A stretch of DNA of 64,000 nucleotides from Lycium barbarum. Lineage: Eukaryota > Streptophyta > Magnoliopsida > Solanales > Solanaceae. Of the stretch, positions 25,146 through 36,843 are shown one piece after another. Below the pieces are notes generated by a model. It made no database searches and was not told where the DNA came from. It worked only from the letters and a program-made list of their open reading frames with translations. A program made the translations under genes and the position numbers. Within the stretch, counting starts at the first letter, position 1, and each line of letters starts with the position of its first letter. The stretch spans positions 29,355,637 through 29,419,636 of the forward strand of contig NC_083339.1 of NCBI RefSeq assembly GCF_019175385.1, in the 5' to 3' direction.

Positions 25146-26700
25146 ATGACAAAAGTTGCACCATCTACAGGACTCAGTGAAGCAAGATCAATCGACAGGC
25201 CACCATGTTTCAATGGAGAATACTTTGCACTGTGGAAGAACCACATAGAGATGTACTAGATGGGAGTGCACTATGATCTCTGGTTAATCACCACACGAGG
25301 ACCGCTAGTCCCCACTGCAACCATACCCGATGTCTCAAGGAGAATTAAGACGGAATAAGAATTCTCTGTTGAAGATTTTAGAATGTTAGAACTAAATGCT
25401 AAAGCATTACATATTCTATATTGCAGGTTGAGGATAGAAGAGTACAACAAAATCGCTAGATATTCAAGTGCTAAGGAAATTTGAGATTCCCTAATGCAAG
25501 CCCATGAGCCTAATGAGGATATTACAGATGGAGAGCCAAATATAAAGATCAAAAGTTGCCCACCTTGGGGTCCTGGACAGAAAAAGGCCATGACAATTGC
25601 ATGGAGCCCAAACTCTAACGAAGACTCTGAGAATGAAGCTAATCATCTGGCTCTCATGGCTATTGGAGACTCAGAATCAGATATGGATGAAGACTCAGAG
25701 GTAAATGTCCTTGACCTGAAAGATAAATTGACGTATTCTAGAAGAAAAGGCTCACTTCCCGAGTGAGAACTCTAATTGATGAATATCAAAATATGAGTAC
25801 AAAAAGAGTTCGGCTACTCAATGCCTTCACGAGCCAGAAAGCACGAATCCATTGCGTTAGAGGCTAGTAAAATAAAAGCTGAGAAGGAAGTCAACCTACA
25901 AAAAGAACAGGTCAGTACATAATGTCTTGGTCACGCCCCTTAGAAAAGCAATCCTGAAGTAAAATGAGATAACAAATGGAGAATTAGAAACTAGCAAGGA
26001 TAAATAGGAGGTGGAACCTGAGTATAGAATAATGAAAAAAGAGGTGCACTCTGAGAGAGAAAAATCCAAACAATTGTGCCTGGACTTAGAAAGAATGAGA
26101 AAAGATCTCAAAAGAATTGGTCGCTAGACACAATCGTCAAAAATGCTTTCAAATCTAACAAGTCAAACACGTAGTTCAACCACTGGTCTAGGGTACAACA
26201 AGGAACAGGCAAGAAGAGAATACACAGTAGAGGAATTGTGAACGCTTTGTGGTAAAACTGGACACTCTAGAGACAAGTGCCCACTAAACAGAAGGCATAC
26301 TGAACCTGAAGGCAATTGATAGAAGAGCTAAAATAGGAAACACAGAATGTACAGGAATAGAAAACAAGTCCCCATGTGTGCCTACAGGGTGGACAATGAG
26401 AAATAAAACTCATCGTCATAACCTAAAGAGACGATCTGAGACAACCAAAAGAAATATTAGATCTCTCAAAACAAATGAAATAGGAAACAAGAACAAGTTC
26501 CTCTATACGCCTCCTCATAAGACAAGAAGAGATACGAGTTATCCTGTCAGCCAAAAAAGGGAGCTCACATCAAGATATAGAGATAATAAGCCTCTCAAGA
26601 CCATGATAAAAGGAAAAGAAACTGGCTCCTTAAGTAGTATTCTCTGGGTGGACAAGGGGCAATGCGGTTCATCCTACGGGAAATAAGATTAGGACGAGAC
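25146..26700 (+). pseudogene. SIRE-type copia gag remnant
   Basis: The frame starts with ATG at 25146, 41 bp after the PBS, and reads MTKVAPSTGLSEARSIDRPP, CFNGEYFALWKNHIEMY, a stop, then DLWLITTRGPLVPT. This is the beginning of SIRE Gag. The middle (25494-25766) is acidic. The zinc knuckle is at about 26236-26280, reading LCGKTGHSRDKCP; its first Cys codon has become TGA. In-frame stops also occur near 25258 and 25357. Neither protease nor integrase follows, so the element is truncated on its 3' side. Confidence 0.8.
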
Positions 26701-27673
26701 CTATTGATAGAAGGATCAAATCTGCAAAACTGACTGAAACAGGTGAAAAGAACAGGTTTTTTCATGAGACTTCACTACAGACTAAGAATATATCAAACAA
26801 GTTCACAATAGGGGTAGGGAACAGGTTCTCTTGGGCTATGCCTGAATGGACAAAGAAAGACTTGATTCACCCTTTTGTACAAGGAAACAGACTTACGCTG
26901 GAGTGAGTTCCTAAAACTAATCTCTGATTACCTAGCAGTAGCAGTGGAAGGGAGCAAGCACCAAAAGTACTAACTCAAGGCTTGCTCAAGATACTGAGAT
27001 GATTCAAATAAAAGGTCCTTTCACTTGCAGCATTTTAGAAAATGGGAGAATACGAATTAAGCAGATGAGAAGTAGAAATCAAACACACTGGCACTCAGAC
27101 AAGGGGAATCTTCAATGAATCATGCAGAGGAAATGGGTTCAGCAGCACATCTGTCAACCTTTTTGAGAAAATAATGTGTGGAAAACACATTTACAAATTA
27201 TTTTGATAACATTTTGACGTTTCATTTGGCAAATATCGCCAAGTATATTATTGTATATCATCCAAAGTATTTATAAATTCTCTATAATTTTGACTCATAT
27301 TTATCAAGATTTTAATTCAAAATAGTGAAAAAAATTATTTAATTAATTGTTTGAAACTATTAATGATCAATTGATAGGATTGTTACTCTGTCAAATCAAG
27401 AATTTTGATTAATTGAATAAATAATCAATTGACTTCGTCAAATCAAGAATTTTGATTAATTGAATAAATAAACAATTGCCTTAATTTTAAAAATTGTTTA
27501 GCTTTAATTGCAATTGCTTTCAAAACGGCTAAAATTGAATTGTCAAATTAATTTCATGTGATACATGTGGTTACAATTGAAGTGATTAATTAGTCTCTAC
27601 ATTTAATTTGGCTATAATGAAATGCTTGATTTAAATTGGAGTTTTAATTGATAGCCGCATTTGGAAAAATTAC
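26701..27673. other. Tail of the SIRE fragment and AT-rich spacer with a 47-bp tandem repeat
   Basis: To about 27130 the base composition is like the SIRE internal region, but no pol motif is found. After that the DNA is AT-rich. A 47-bp unit starting GTCAAATCAAGAATTTTG occurs twice in tandem (27390-27436 and 27437-27483). Confidence 0.6.
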
Positions 27674-29086
27674 TGATGTGGCGTGGTTTTACGCCACAAT
27701 CGATACTTTTTTACTCTAAGTTTTACTTGTTTTTAAGCAAGCCTATGTGATTTTACGTGTTTTTTAGTGTTTTTCAGGTAAAGGAACAGATTCGGCACAA
27801 TCACAGTTAAAGTGCAGAACCAGGTCGTAAATTGAAGTTTACGGTCCATATTCTACAATACAGGCCGTATTCCATGGTCGTGTTAAAGGATCCTGAGACA
27901 GAATGTCCAGCTGAGAAGATGGTGATTTACGAGCTGAGTTTACGGACCGTATTTCAGTTTACGGTCCGTATTCCATCACGTATTTAGTCATTCAAGCATC
28001 TGGCAGGAAGTCTGAGATTAGCAAAGTGAAAGACGACCAAGCAGTTTACGGACCGTAAACCACTTTACGGTCCGTATTTTGGAAGGATAAGTTGCACACA
28101 GCTGAGAGAACGAGTTGGGCGTAAACCATGTTTACGGTCCGTAAAGTGATTTACGGACCGTATTTCATCATGACGGGACTGAAGTACAAAATCTGTAACT
28201 TATGTATTTTCAAAACTTATAAATAGTCATTGTAGGGTTTTAATAGTCAGCATTCATTATATTTTTGTCTCTTGACTTAGGATATTAATTCTCTCTAGTT
28301 TTTGAAGATTCAAACATCAATTCAAGTATTACGAATTCCTTTTTTATTCCAAAGTAAGCAATTATGAATTCTTCAATTTCTTATTTCTTGTTCTTTGTCA
28401 TGAGTAACTAAACTCCCTTACTAGGGTTGTGAACCCAATGATGGGTGTTTTGTGATTGGGTTGTGATTGATATACAAATAATGGATTATTAGGGTTTAGT
28501 TATTCTTCATTCTTCATTCATAATTAATGGTTGCAAACATTGATTAAAGCCATAAACCCTAAATTTATTTGGAAAAATAATTAGGGTTGGTAAGAATAAT
28601 TAACAAGAACTCAAAGCTTTAAACTTTGTTTAATAAATTCACTTAGGAATAAGAGGAATTTACTTGGCATGATTAATCGTTCTTCATAATCACTTCCTTA
28701 TATTTGGGAAAATCATAGAAAGATATAATCTTTATTTATTGGGAAATAGTAGAGATTCACATAGAGATTAAGTGCATTCATATAATGATCCATTACAAGT
28801 ATATCAAGATCAATACCCATGCTCATACACTCTATCTAACGGGGACACAACCTTAGTTTCTTTTACCATAAATAGTCACCCAAGGAATAATTTAACAACT
28901 AGTCATAGAAAAACCAACTTTTACACAAATTATCGGATTAAGACATTAGACCTAGAACTTAGCACCTACGACTTTAGTAACCTTTTCACACCATATTCCC
29001 TGTGGGATTCGACCCCAACCTCGTTGGGTTACTATATTTGACAACGTCCGCGTTATACCATTAATAGGTGTAATTTGAGCGTATCA
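27674..29086 (+). mobile_element. 1413-bp solo LTR with ATTAC target duplication
   Basis: It begins TGATGTGGCGTGG and ends GAGCGTATCA, with ATTAC on both sides (27669-27673 and 29087-29091). A TATA box CTTATAAATAG at about 28217 sets plus orientation. U3 upstream of it (27825-28175) carries about ten TTTACGGACCGTA-type near-palindromes. Near the end, CCCTGTGGGATTCGACCCC (about 28999) is a block I know from Athila/Tat-group gypsy LTRs. No internal region is present, so it arose by LTR-LTR recombination. Confidence 0.88.
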
Positions 29087-29091
29087 ATTAC

Positions 29092-30360
29092 CCTTGGTTT
29101 TTTTGTTTTGTGCATGAAATGATTTTTTGGGCCAAGACCCTTTTTATTCGGCTAGACCCATTCCAAAACGGATCAAACCCAGCCCAGCCCCCTTACTTCA
29201 ACCAAACGATACACCCAAACACACCCATTTTCATTTTTATCAGTTGAAAGGGCTTATAAGCCCTAGCCACCACGACTTCATCACTCTCTCTCTCTACGGC
29301 ATCGACCTGAAAATGGAAAAGGCACAGTGTACTCTCGCTTTTCGCCGCTATGGTTCAACTGTTTTCGACAAGCATTTAATGTTTGCCCTCTCTCTCCACC
29401 ATAGAACAACCAAACAAGGTAGAAAACCCTTTTCCTCTCTCTTTCTTTTGCTTTTTAGTGTGAACAATGATGAAACCTTAATGGGTTTTGTCCGTTTGTT
29501 CTCGATTTCTATTGATTTTCATGTTTTCACAAGGATTCAAGAGGAATCCTTTCAAAATTGTTTATCCCACATCGATTGAGAACCCAAATTTGAGATTTTT
29601 GGGGACCTATATAAAGAACACCACTCTCAACACAACAAACAAGTCTCATTCAAGCAAAAAACACACAAGCATTTATTACAAGTGCAAACCCAAAAACCTA
29701 GAATTTCTAGAAAAGGGATCCGACTAGAATTGGAACGCTAAGCTATTTCTATTGGGACTAGTCTAAAGTTTTTGTTTTCTTTTTGTGTGGCTGAGTTGGG
29801 GTTTCGAGGAGAAAAGGCTTCAATTCCAATCTCGACAAAGGGCTGCACTTAGAAAAGGTAATTGCTTATCCTTCATATTTAATTTTTCTTAGGTGTTTAT
29901 GTGATTATGTGTTTATTTAGCTTATTGTATGTTTAGTTATGTATTTGTTAGAAAATCCGTTTTGAAATCAAGTCTAGAGTTTAGAAAAAGTTCATCCAAG
30001 CTTAATCAACCCAAAAACAAGGAAATTCTTCCAAAACCATCCGTGATTAGTTAAGAAAATACTCTTTCTAACCTAGGGTTTATAAGTCAGAAAATCCACT
30101 TTCAAAACAAGTTTCCCATCAAGAAAATCTTAATTAATTTATTATGAAATCATAAAACAAGGATAATGAGTTCACCCTAATGAGTTACCTTGAACAACCC
30201 TACAATTTTCCCCTTTCAACGAGCTACTAGGTTCAAGAAATGATTTAGGGAAAATGGGGTTCGAAGTTGGAAAAAATGGAGGACTTTCTGATCCAGCAAT
30301 CCCACACCTATGGACCATCCCTCGCAGATTCAGGATCGCACCTGCGGAAAAGAGTCTGCA
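29092..30360. other. Unclassified spacer with promoter-like blocks
   Basis: The longest ORF (29127-29579, 150 codons) has no recognisable domain and is low-complexity near its start. A perfect 16-bp palindrome AGGGCTTATAAGCCCT with a central TATAA lies at 29249-29264. A second TATA-like CCTATATAAAGAACACC lies at about 29606. The right end (30320-30360) holds TCGCACCTGCGG near-palindromes like those at 36690-36810. It could be old LTR sequence, but I cannot delimit an element. Confidence 0.4.
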
Positions 30361-32401
30361 TGTCACGACCCAAACCGGAGGGCCATGACAGGCACCCGGG
30401 CCTTACCTGCCAAGCACCAGTAATCATGCTGTCATATCATAAACATAAACAAGGGTGAACCACTATGGTCGTCAGATGGCAACCTGCTAAATCATAAGAG
30501 TAATATACTGAAAACGAAAGAGCCTAAAGAACATGCGTATATAATTATGCTAGACAAAACTATACAACAAAATATAGGCCGAAGGGGCCACACAATGTCT
30601 AAATGTACCACAACTGTCTACAAGGCTCTAATAGAGTATATGACATAACAAGGTCGGGACAAGACCCCGCCATACCCGTATATACAACAAAATATAACGT
30701 ACCAAAACACAACAGCAACTCCGGGACAAGAGGGGTGCTCCAATATCAACTGAACAACGACCTACGAAGGCGGACCGTCAACCTGTCTACCTGAACCTGC
30801 TTGCATGAAACGCAGTGTCCCCCAGGCGAAAGGGGTATCAGTATGAACAAAGTACTGAGTATGTAAGGCATGAAAGTAACATAAAGAAGACATAAAAGTA
30901 TGTGGGATAAAAGGAATGCAACCTATACATCTGAACTGCCTCTGAGGACCAATGACATGCATAAGTACTATATATATGAGTATATAACGTCGTAACCTTC
31001 ACCATGCCCCATGTAGATATAATATAAGTACACATGTATATAACGCCTGTGGGGTCATAGTATGTATATATATATAATGCAATGCATGAATATGATAAGA
31101 GTACATCCTGAATCTCTCGAAGTGACGTAAGGTCATTACACCTCCGATCATCATTATGAAATAGCAATTTCATCACCATATGACTCTATGAAGCATACTG
31201 AATCTAAAGAAGGACATACTATGAACAATATCATTGGAACATGAATCAACGTAGAAAATCTCTAGCTGCTAAGAATGGAATCGCTATGGGTAACGTTACG
31301 TTTATGTTTCGTTCATGAGGATCATACCAAAAGAAAGAAAGTTGGCCTTAACATACCTCAATTCGTCAACAGAATCCCCCACGAATCTGTCGGACTAGTA
31401 TTCGAATCTCCTTAGTTACTACAGCACACCTAACAGCCAACAACATAACTACAACCTCATATAAGTCTCTTTAATTTCACATCACTACTCACCCCAAGAT
31501 TTACATCAAAACAACCCAATATACGCTCTGTATACGACACTTATACACTTTCTTCTTCAAATTATACTAAGTATAACATCCTCAATACAATATCAACACC
31601 AACTACTATCCTTACAACAAGGTTTTAGCTCAAAGACACATTAACAACATGACTCAAGTAAGATTACCTCTCAATCATAAACTCAAATTCATATTTGAAC
31701 CTTCCCTTCAACTCCTTTCCCTCCAAACCTAGCACAACCATCATATAAACTCATAAACATGGAAATAAGATAGAATCTTACCTTAAGAACTCAAGAACAC
31801 TCTAATTCCAAGATTACTTCACCTTGAATTATCCTCCAAAGCTTAGACAAGAGGGAGAAACAAGCTTCGACCATACTTTGGAAACCTTTAATACTTGATC
31901 TTCTCCTTTGATTCTTGATTTTTCTTAGGAATTGATTAGATATGTTGGAGAGGGTTTTATAGAAGGTTAGAGGTCTGTGGTAGTGGAGAAACTGATATAA
32001 AATGATAAGTGTACAAAATATATAAAAAAAAAAAAAAAAAAATTGGAACCGACTTAAAAATATGGCCAGAAAATACTGATCGTGTATGTATGTGTATATA
32101 TATATATATGGACTATATTTCTCAACACGAATTTTGACCTCTCTGCCAAGAGAAGTACGGACCGTATTTCAAAGCACAGTTCATATTTCTGATAGATGGT
32201 CCGTATTTCTTCTCCCCCAAATCAAACTTTGACGAAACGTATTCTCTTCAATCCGTTTATCCTCTAATCCTTCCAACACATGCCTAACCTAAACTTAAAC
32301 CTTCGTATACTCAAGATGAACACATCTAACAATTCCGCTCTCCAAATCTATAGCAACCAACTCATGAAGAAACTTAACGTATAAAAGTACGGAGCGTAAC
32401 A
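30361..32401 (-). repeat. 3' LTR (2.04 kb) of chromovirus B
   Basis: The plus-strand ends are TGTCACGACCCAAACC and GGAGCGTAACA, so on the minus strand it starts TGTTACGCTCC, a common gypsy LTR start. It is followed at once by a polypurine tract at 32402. U3 carries TACGGACCGTATTTC motifs (about 32155-32205). A poly(A) run lies near 32022-32041. The outer pentamer is CTGCA; no matching copy was found because the other end of the element is missing. Confidence 0.8.
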
Positions 32402-32436
32402 TCCTCCCCCCTTAGAAACATTCATCCTCGAATGTT
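32402..32436 (-). promoter_or_regulatory. Polypurine tract of chromovirus B
   Basis: On the minus strand, CATTCGAGGATGAATG and then CTAAGGGGGGAGGA end exactly at the LTR start TGTTACG. This is the plus-strand primer site usual in plant chromoviruses. Confidence 0.75.
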
Positions 32437-32639
32437 TGCACTCTTAGGAGTCTACAAAACTTCTGGCAGAGTCTCTTCTATAATTATACTTATACCAACT
32501 TGATACGCAACCCAACAATGCAATACAATGCCACGCAGAGCCACAATAATCAATAACAACAATGGCCTCACACGACCAACAAACTAACTGGCAGTATAAT
32601 GCATACCTGAAGATGATGGTATTGTAGCCTGAGCTTACT

Positions 32640-35600
32640 TTAGGATCGGAAACAAATGAGGATATCTAGACTTCATATCTTCCTCGGTTTCCCAAGTAAT
32701 CTCTTCTACATTCTTATTTCTCCAAAGTACTTTTACGAAAGCTACATCTTTGGTTCGCAACCTACAAACCTGATGACCTAGGATAGCACAGGGACTTCCT
32801 CATATGACAACTGCTCTGTAACCTGGACATCATCTACTCGTACAATCCTAGAAAGATCTTCGGTGCACTTGCGGAGCATGGATACATGGAATACCGAATG
32901 TACAGACTCTAAGTCTGAAGGTAAATCTAACTCATAGGCAACTTGGCTTACTCTATGCATAATTCTATAAGGGCCAATATATCTAGGACCAAGCTTTCCC
33001 TTCTTACCGAATCTCATGACACCTTTCATAGGTGATACCTTCAGAAACATCCAGTCATCTACCTGGAACTCCTAAGTCTCGTCGTCTGTTTTATACATAA
33101 GACTACTGGCGACTCTAAGCTGCTACTAAACTCTCCCGAGTGAGTTTAACCTTCTCCACCGCCTGCTGAACTATATCAGGCCCTATCAACCTTGATTCTC
33201 CAGCCTCGAACCATATGATAGGAGATCTACACTTCCATAAGGCCTCATACGGGGCCAACTGGATACTGGAATGGTAGCTATTATTATACGCAAACTCAAT
33301 AACTGGCAAATGATCATTCCAGCTACCTTTGAAGTCTATCACACATTCTCGTAACATAACCTTGAACGTCTGAATAGTACTCTCAGCCTGCCGACCTGTG
33401 TGGGGATGAAATGTTGTACTGAGGTTCACCTATGTCCCCAAACCCTTCTGGAAGGATCTCCAGAAGTTAGCTGTAAACTATGCACTTCTATCTGAAATAA
33501 CAGATACTGGAACACCATGAAGTCGCATAATATCCTTAATATATAACTCCGCATAATCTTCAGCGGAATAAGTAGTTCTGATAGGTAGAAAATGTGTTGA
33601 CTTTGTAAGTCTATCAACAATCATCCATGTCTAATCAAACCTGCGCTGGGAAAGAGGTAAGCCTGTAATAAAATCCCTATTAATCGCCTTCCATTTCCAA
33701 GTTGGAATCTCTATATCCTACAACAATCCACCAGGCTTCTGATGTTCAACTTTTACCTGCTGACAATTAGGGCGTTGGACCACGAACTCTACTATATCCT
33801 TCTTCATATCGTTCCACCAATGATTCTCTCCGATATCATGGTAAATCTTTGTCGACCCTAGATGAATAGATTAGCGGGAATAATGAGCTTAGGCCATAAT
33901 CTGTTGACATAACCCTACGACATTTGGAACACACAATCTGCCTCGGTACCTTAGAACTCCATCTCCGAAAATCTCAAAGGGTGACTTCTTTTTCTGTGGG
34001 GCTATCTCCTTGTACTAAATCAAGGAAGGATCCTCATACCGGTGTTCCTTAACCTCAGCTACTAAGGATGATGTCACTGTATCGTGAACTGTGATTCCTG
34101 CATCTCCTGAGTCTAATAATCGAACTCCTAGGCTAGCTAACTGATGAAGCTCGTGAGCTAACTTCCTTTTCTCTGTTCGCAAGTAAGACAAATCTAACTT
34201 TATTTTCTCTGTTTGCAAGTAAGATAAACTACCTATAGATTTGCGGCTAAGGGCATCGGCTACTACATTCGCCTTCCCTGGATGGTATAGAATATCAACA
34301 TCATAATCCTTCAACAGCTCGAACCATCGCTTCTGACGCAAATTCAACTCTTTCTGCTTAAAGATGTACTGAAGGCTCTTATGATCCATGTAAACATCAA
34401 CGTGAACCATATAAATAATATCTCTAAACCTTAAGTGCATGAATCACTGCAGCTAACTCCAAATTATGGGTCTGATAGTTTTTCTAGTGCTTCCTCAGCT
34501 GCCTCAAAGCATAAATAATAACTTTATCATGCTGCATCAACATACAACCCAATCCAACGCCCCGAGGCATCACAATATCTATTATAACTCTCTAATCCTT
34601 CTGGAAGTGTCAAAACTGGCACTAAATTCAGTTTGTTCTTCAACTCCTGAAAAATCCACTCACAAGCGACTATCCACTGGAACTTAGCTGCCTTCTGCTT
34701 CAGCCTTGTCAATGGTGCTAAAAGAGAGGAGAAGCCCTCTACAAATATCCTGCAATATCCTACCAACCTCACAAAACTATGAACCACCATCAGTGTCGTG
34801 GGTCTAGGCCAAATCTTCACGGCCTCTATATTCTGAATGTCAACCCTGATGTCGTCATCCCACACAATGTGTCTGAGGAAAGCCACATAATTCAACCAGA
34901 ACACATATTTAGAGAACTTTACGTACAGATTCTGATTCTGAAGAACTTTGAGCACAGCACGCAAATGATCTGCATGCTCCGCCTCTTATCAAGAGTGGAC
35001 TAGAATATCATCGATAAACACAATCATAAACTGATCTAAAAAGGGTCTGAATACGGGATTCATCAAATCCATAAATACTGCTGGTGTGTTAGTCAACCCA
35101 AAAGACATCACAAGAAACTCGAATAGACTGAAGGGCCGATGGTTCTTCTTCTGCATTTTGGACTTGAACAATATGGTAAATACAACTCATTGCAATAATC
35201 TTCTTTACCTTGAGATAGGAAATAAACCTACCCCTCGGTGAAGCTGTATTACCTTTCCACTCCAGAATCGACTCTCCTGGGAACTGAAATCGAACCACCT
35301 TTATTCTACAATCAATGTTAGCATAACAAGAAGCCAACCAATCAATGCCCATAATAACATCCAAGTCCACCATATCCAACTCAATCAAGTTTGCTACGGT
35401 ATGACGATTGGAAATTATAACTACATAATTCTTGTATACTCATCTAGCTATCATCGGGTCTCCAACAGGTGTAGACACCTCAAAAGGCCTAATCTTATTA
35501 GGTTCTATCCTAAACTTACCGGCAATAAAAGGAGTGATGTATGATAAAGTAGAACCTGGATCTATCAATGCATACACGTCATAGGAAAAGACTAATAATA

Positions 35601-35700
35601 TACCTGTAATAACATCAAGCGATGACTCTGACTCTAGATCCTGCCGACCAACCAATACATAGATGCGGTTCTGAGGACCGCTCGAGCTAAGCACTCCACC
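32640..35700 (-). pseudogene. Chromovirus B pol with chromodomain; N-terminal half of RT deleted
   Basis: On the minus strand, protease shows ALIDPGSTLSYITPF (about 35560) and [20 protein letters not shown] (about 35340). The protease-RT spacer then jumps from ...[10 protein letters not shown] straight to [11 protein letters not shown] (about 35100-35170). The RT fingers, present in element A, are therefore missing (roughly 500 bp by comparison). RT goes on with FIDDILVHS (35000), and RNase H spans 34015-34600. Integrase (32778-33900) has the finger HWWNDMKKDIVEF, a mutated Cys pair and the VDRLTKS core. It ends in a chromodomain reading DVAFVKVLWRN...EEITWETEEDMKSRYPHLFP (32640-32750). Stops break the frame repeatedly. 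The chromodomain assigns it to chromoviruses. Confidence 0.88.
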
Positions 35701-36684
35701 TCTACCTCTACCACGGCCGGCTAAAGTCTGAGAACCCTTCCCAGGAGGGTATACCGATGACGAAGAACCAGCTGCAGGTCCTGTCGGCTGAACTACACCT
35801 CCACCACCTCTCGACGAATAATCTCACATAATATAACCTGGATGACCGCATGTATAACACACATCTAAACCCAAACGGCACTATTCAGCGTGCAACTTAC
35901 CACACTGAGCACATCGTGGCAGAGATGGCCTCATCTGACAAAAATCACCCCTGAATTGGGAACTGGAAGTTGTGGAGCTCTGTCCTGACCCAGAATAAGT
36001 GGGTCGATCAAACCTCGGTCCTAGAAACTGTGAAGGCAAGCTAGCCACTGAATAAGCTAGACGCCTTAGAAACTGCTGTCTATAAGCACCCCTGAACCTA
36101 CCAAAGCAACTAAAAGATTTAGCCCTTTTACTTTGGCCCCTATCATGCTCTCGATCGGCTCACTGCTGCTGCTTCCACTTCTCTAAACCCTGAACATATG
36201 CCTAAATATGAGAGATATCCATACCCTCTTGAAGTGAGGCTGTCATGCAATCATTAATCAAGTGTGGCCCAAGTCCCATCACAAACCGGTGAACTAGATC
36301 CTCCATCTCAGCCACAATCATGGGAGCATACCTGGCTAGTGAGTTAAAGCGAAAACTATATTCCCAAACACTCATATTCTCCACGCGTGGATTCAGAAAT
36401 CTATCAACTCGAGCTCGTCGGGTCTCCGCTGGTAAATAGTGTCGAAGGAAAGGCTCTGTGAACTCCTGCCATACTGCTGGAGGTGCATTAGTCCCAGGAA
36501 GCCAACTCTACTGACTCAGTGTCAGAAGCATGCATTACCCTTAATGTCCTCTGCATCCAATCAATAAAATTCTACGAGTCCTCATCTGGCTTTGATCCTG
36601 TAAATACTGGAGGGTCTAAATTGATGAAGTCTTGAACCCTGGCACTAACATCCCTATCAGCATAACCGGTACTAGTGCCATGAC
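35701..36684 (-). pseudogene. Chromovirus B gag remnant
   Basis: On the minus strand the capsid-like segment (36202-36384) reads SVWEYSFRFNSLARYAP and RFVMGLGPHLIND, and upstream is NLDPPVFTGSKPDEDS (about 36590). Downstream is a degenerate pair of zinc knuckles (about 35825-35915): CAQCGKLH, then CYTCGHPGYIM, with His replaced by Tyr and the last Cys lost. The 5' leader, PBS and 5' LTR of B are not found; the sequence changes character at about 36685. Confidence 0.8.
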
Positions 36685-36843
36685 GCTCCCGCACCTGCAG
36701 ATAAATACTCTGTAGGTGCGGACCTTCCTGACCTCACACGATCTCGCACCCGCGGACCAAGCCTCGCAAAGGTGGGCCCGCAAGTACGACTCCATAATCG
36801 CAGATGCGGCATACCAGAAACTAGTAAAATTATGCTTCCGTAG
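36685..36843. repeat. Short unassigned block with CGCACCTGCGG-type near-palindromes
   Basis: It lies between elements B and A. Variants of CGCACCTGCAG, GTAGGTGCGG, TCGCACCCGCGG and TCGCAGATGCGG recur here. They resemble the bases just left of element B (30320-30360). It may be the remains of the LTR into which B inserted, or a deletion scar. Confidence 0.4.

Noticed and set aside
29127..29579. 150-codon ORF on the plus strand
   Set aside because: No known domain, low-complexity start, surrounded by repeat-like DNA, and no intron or codon-use support.
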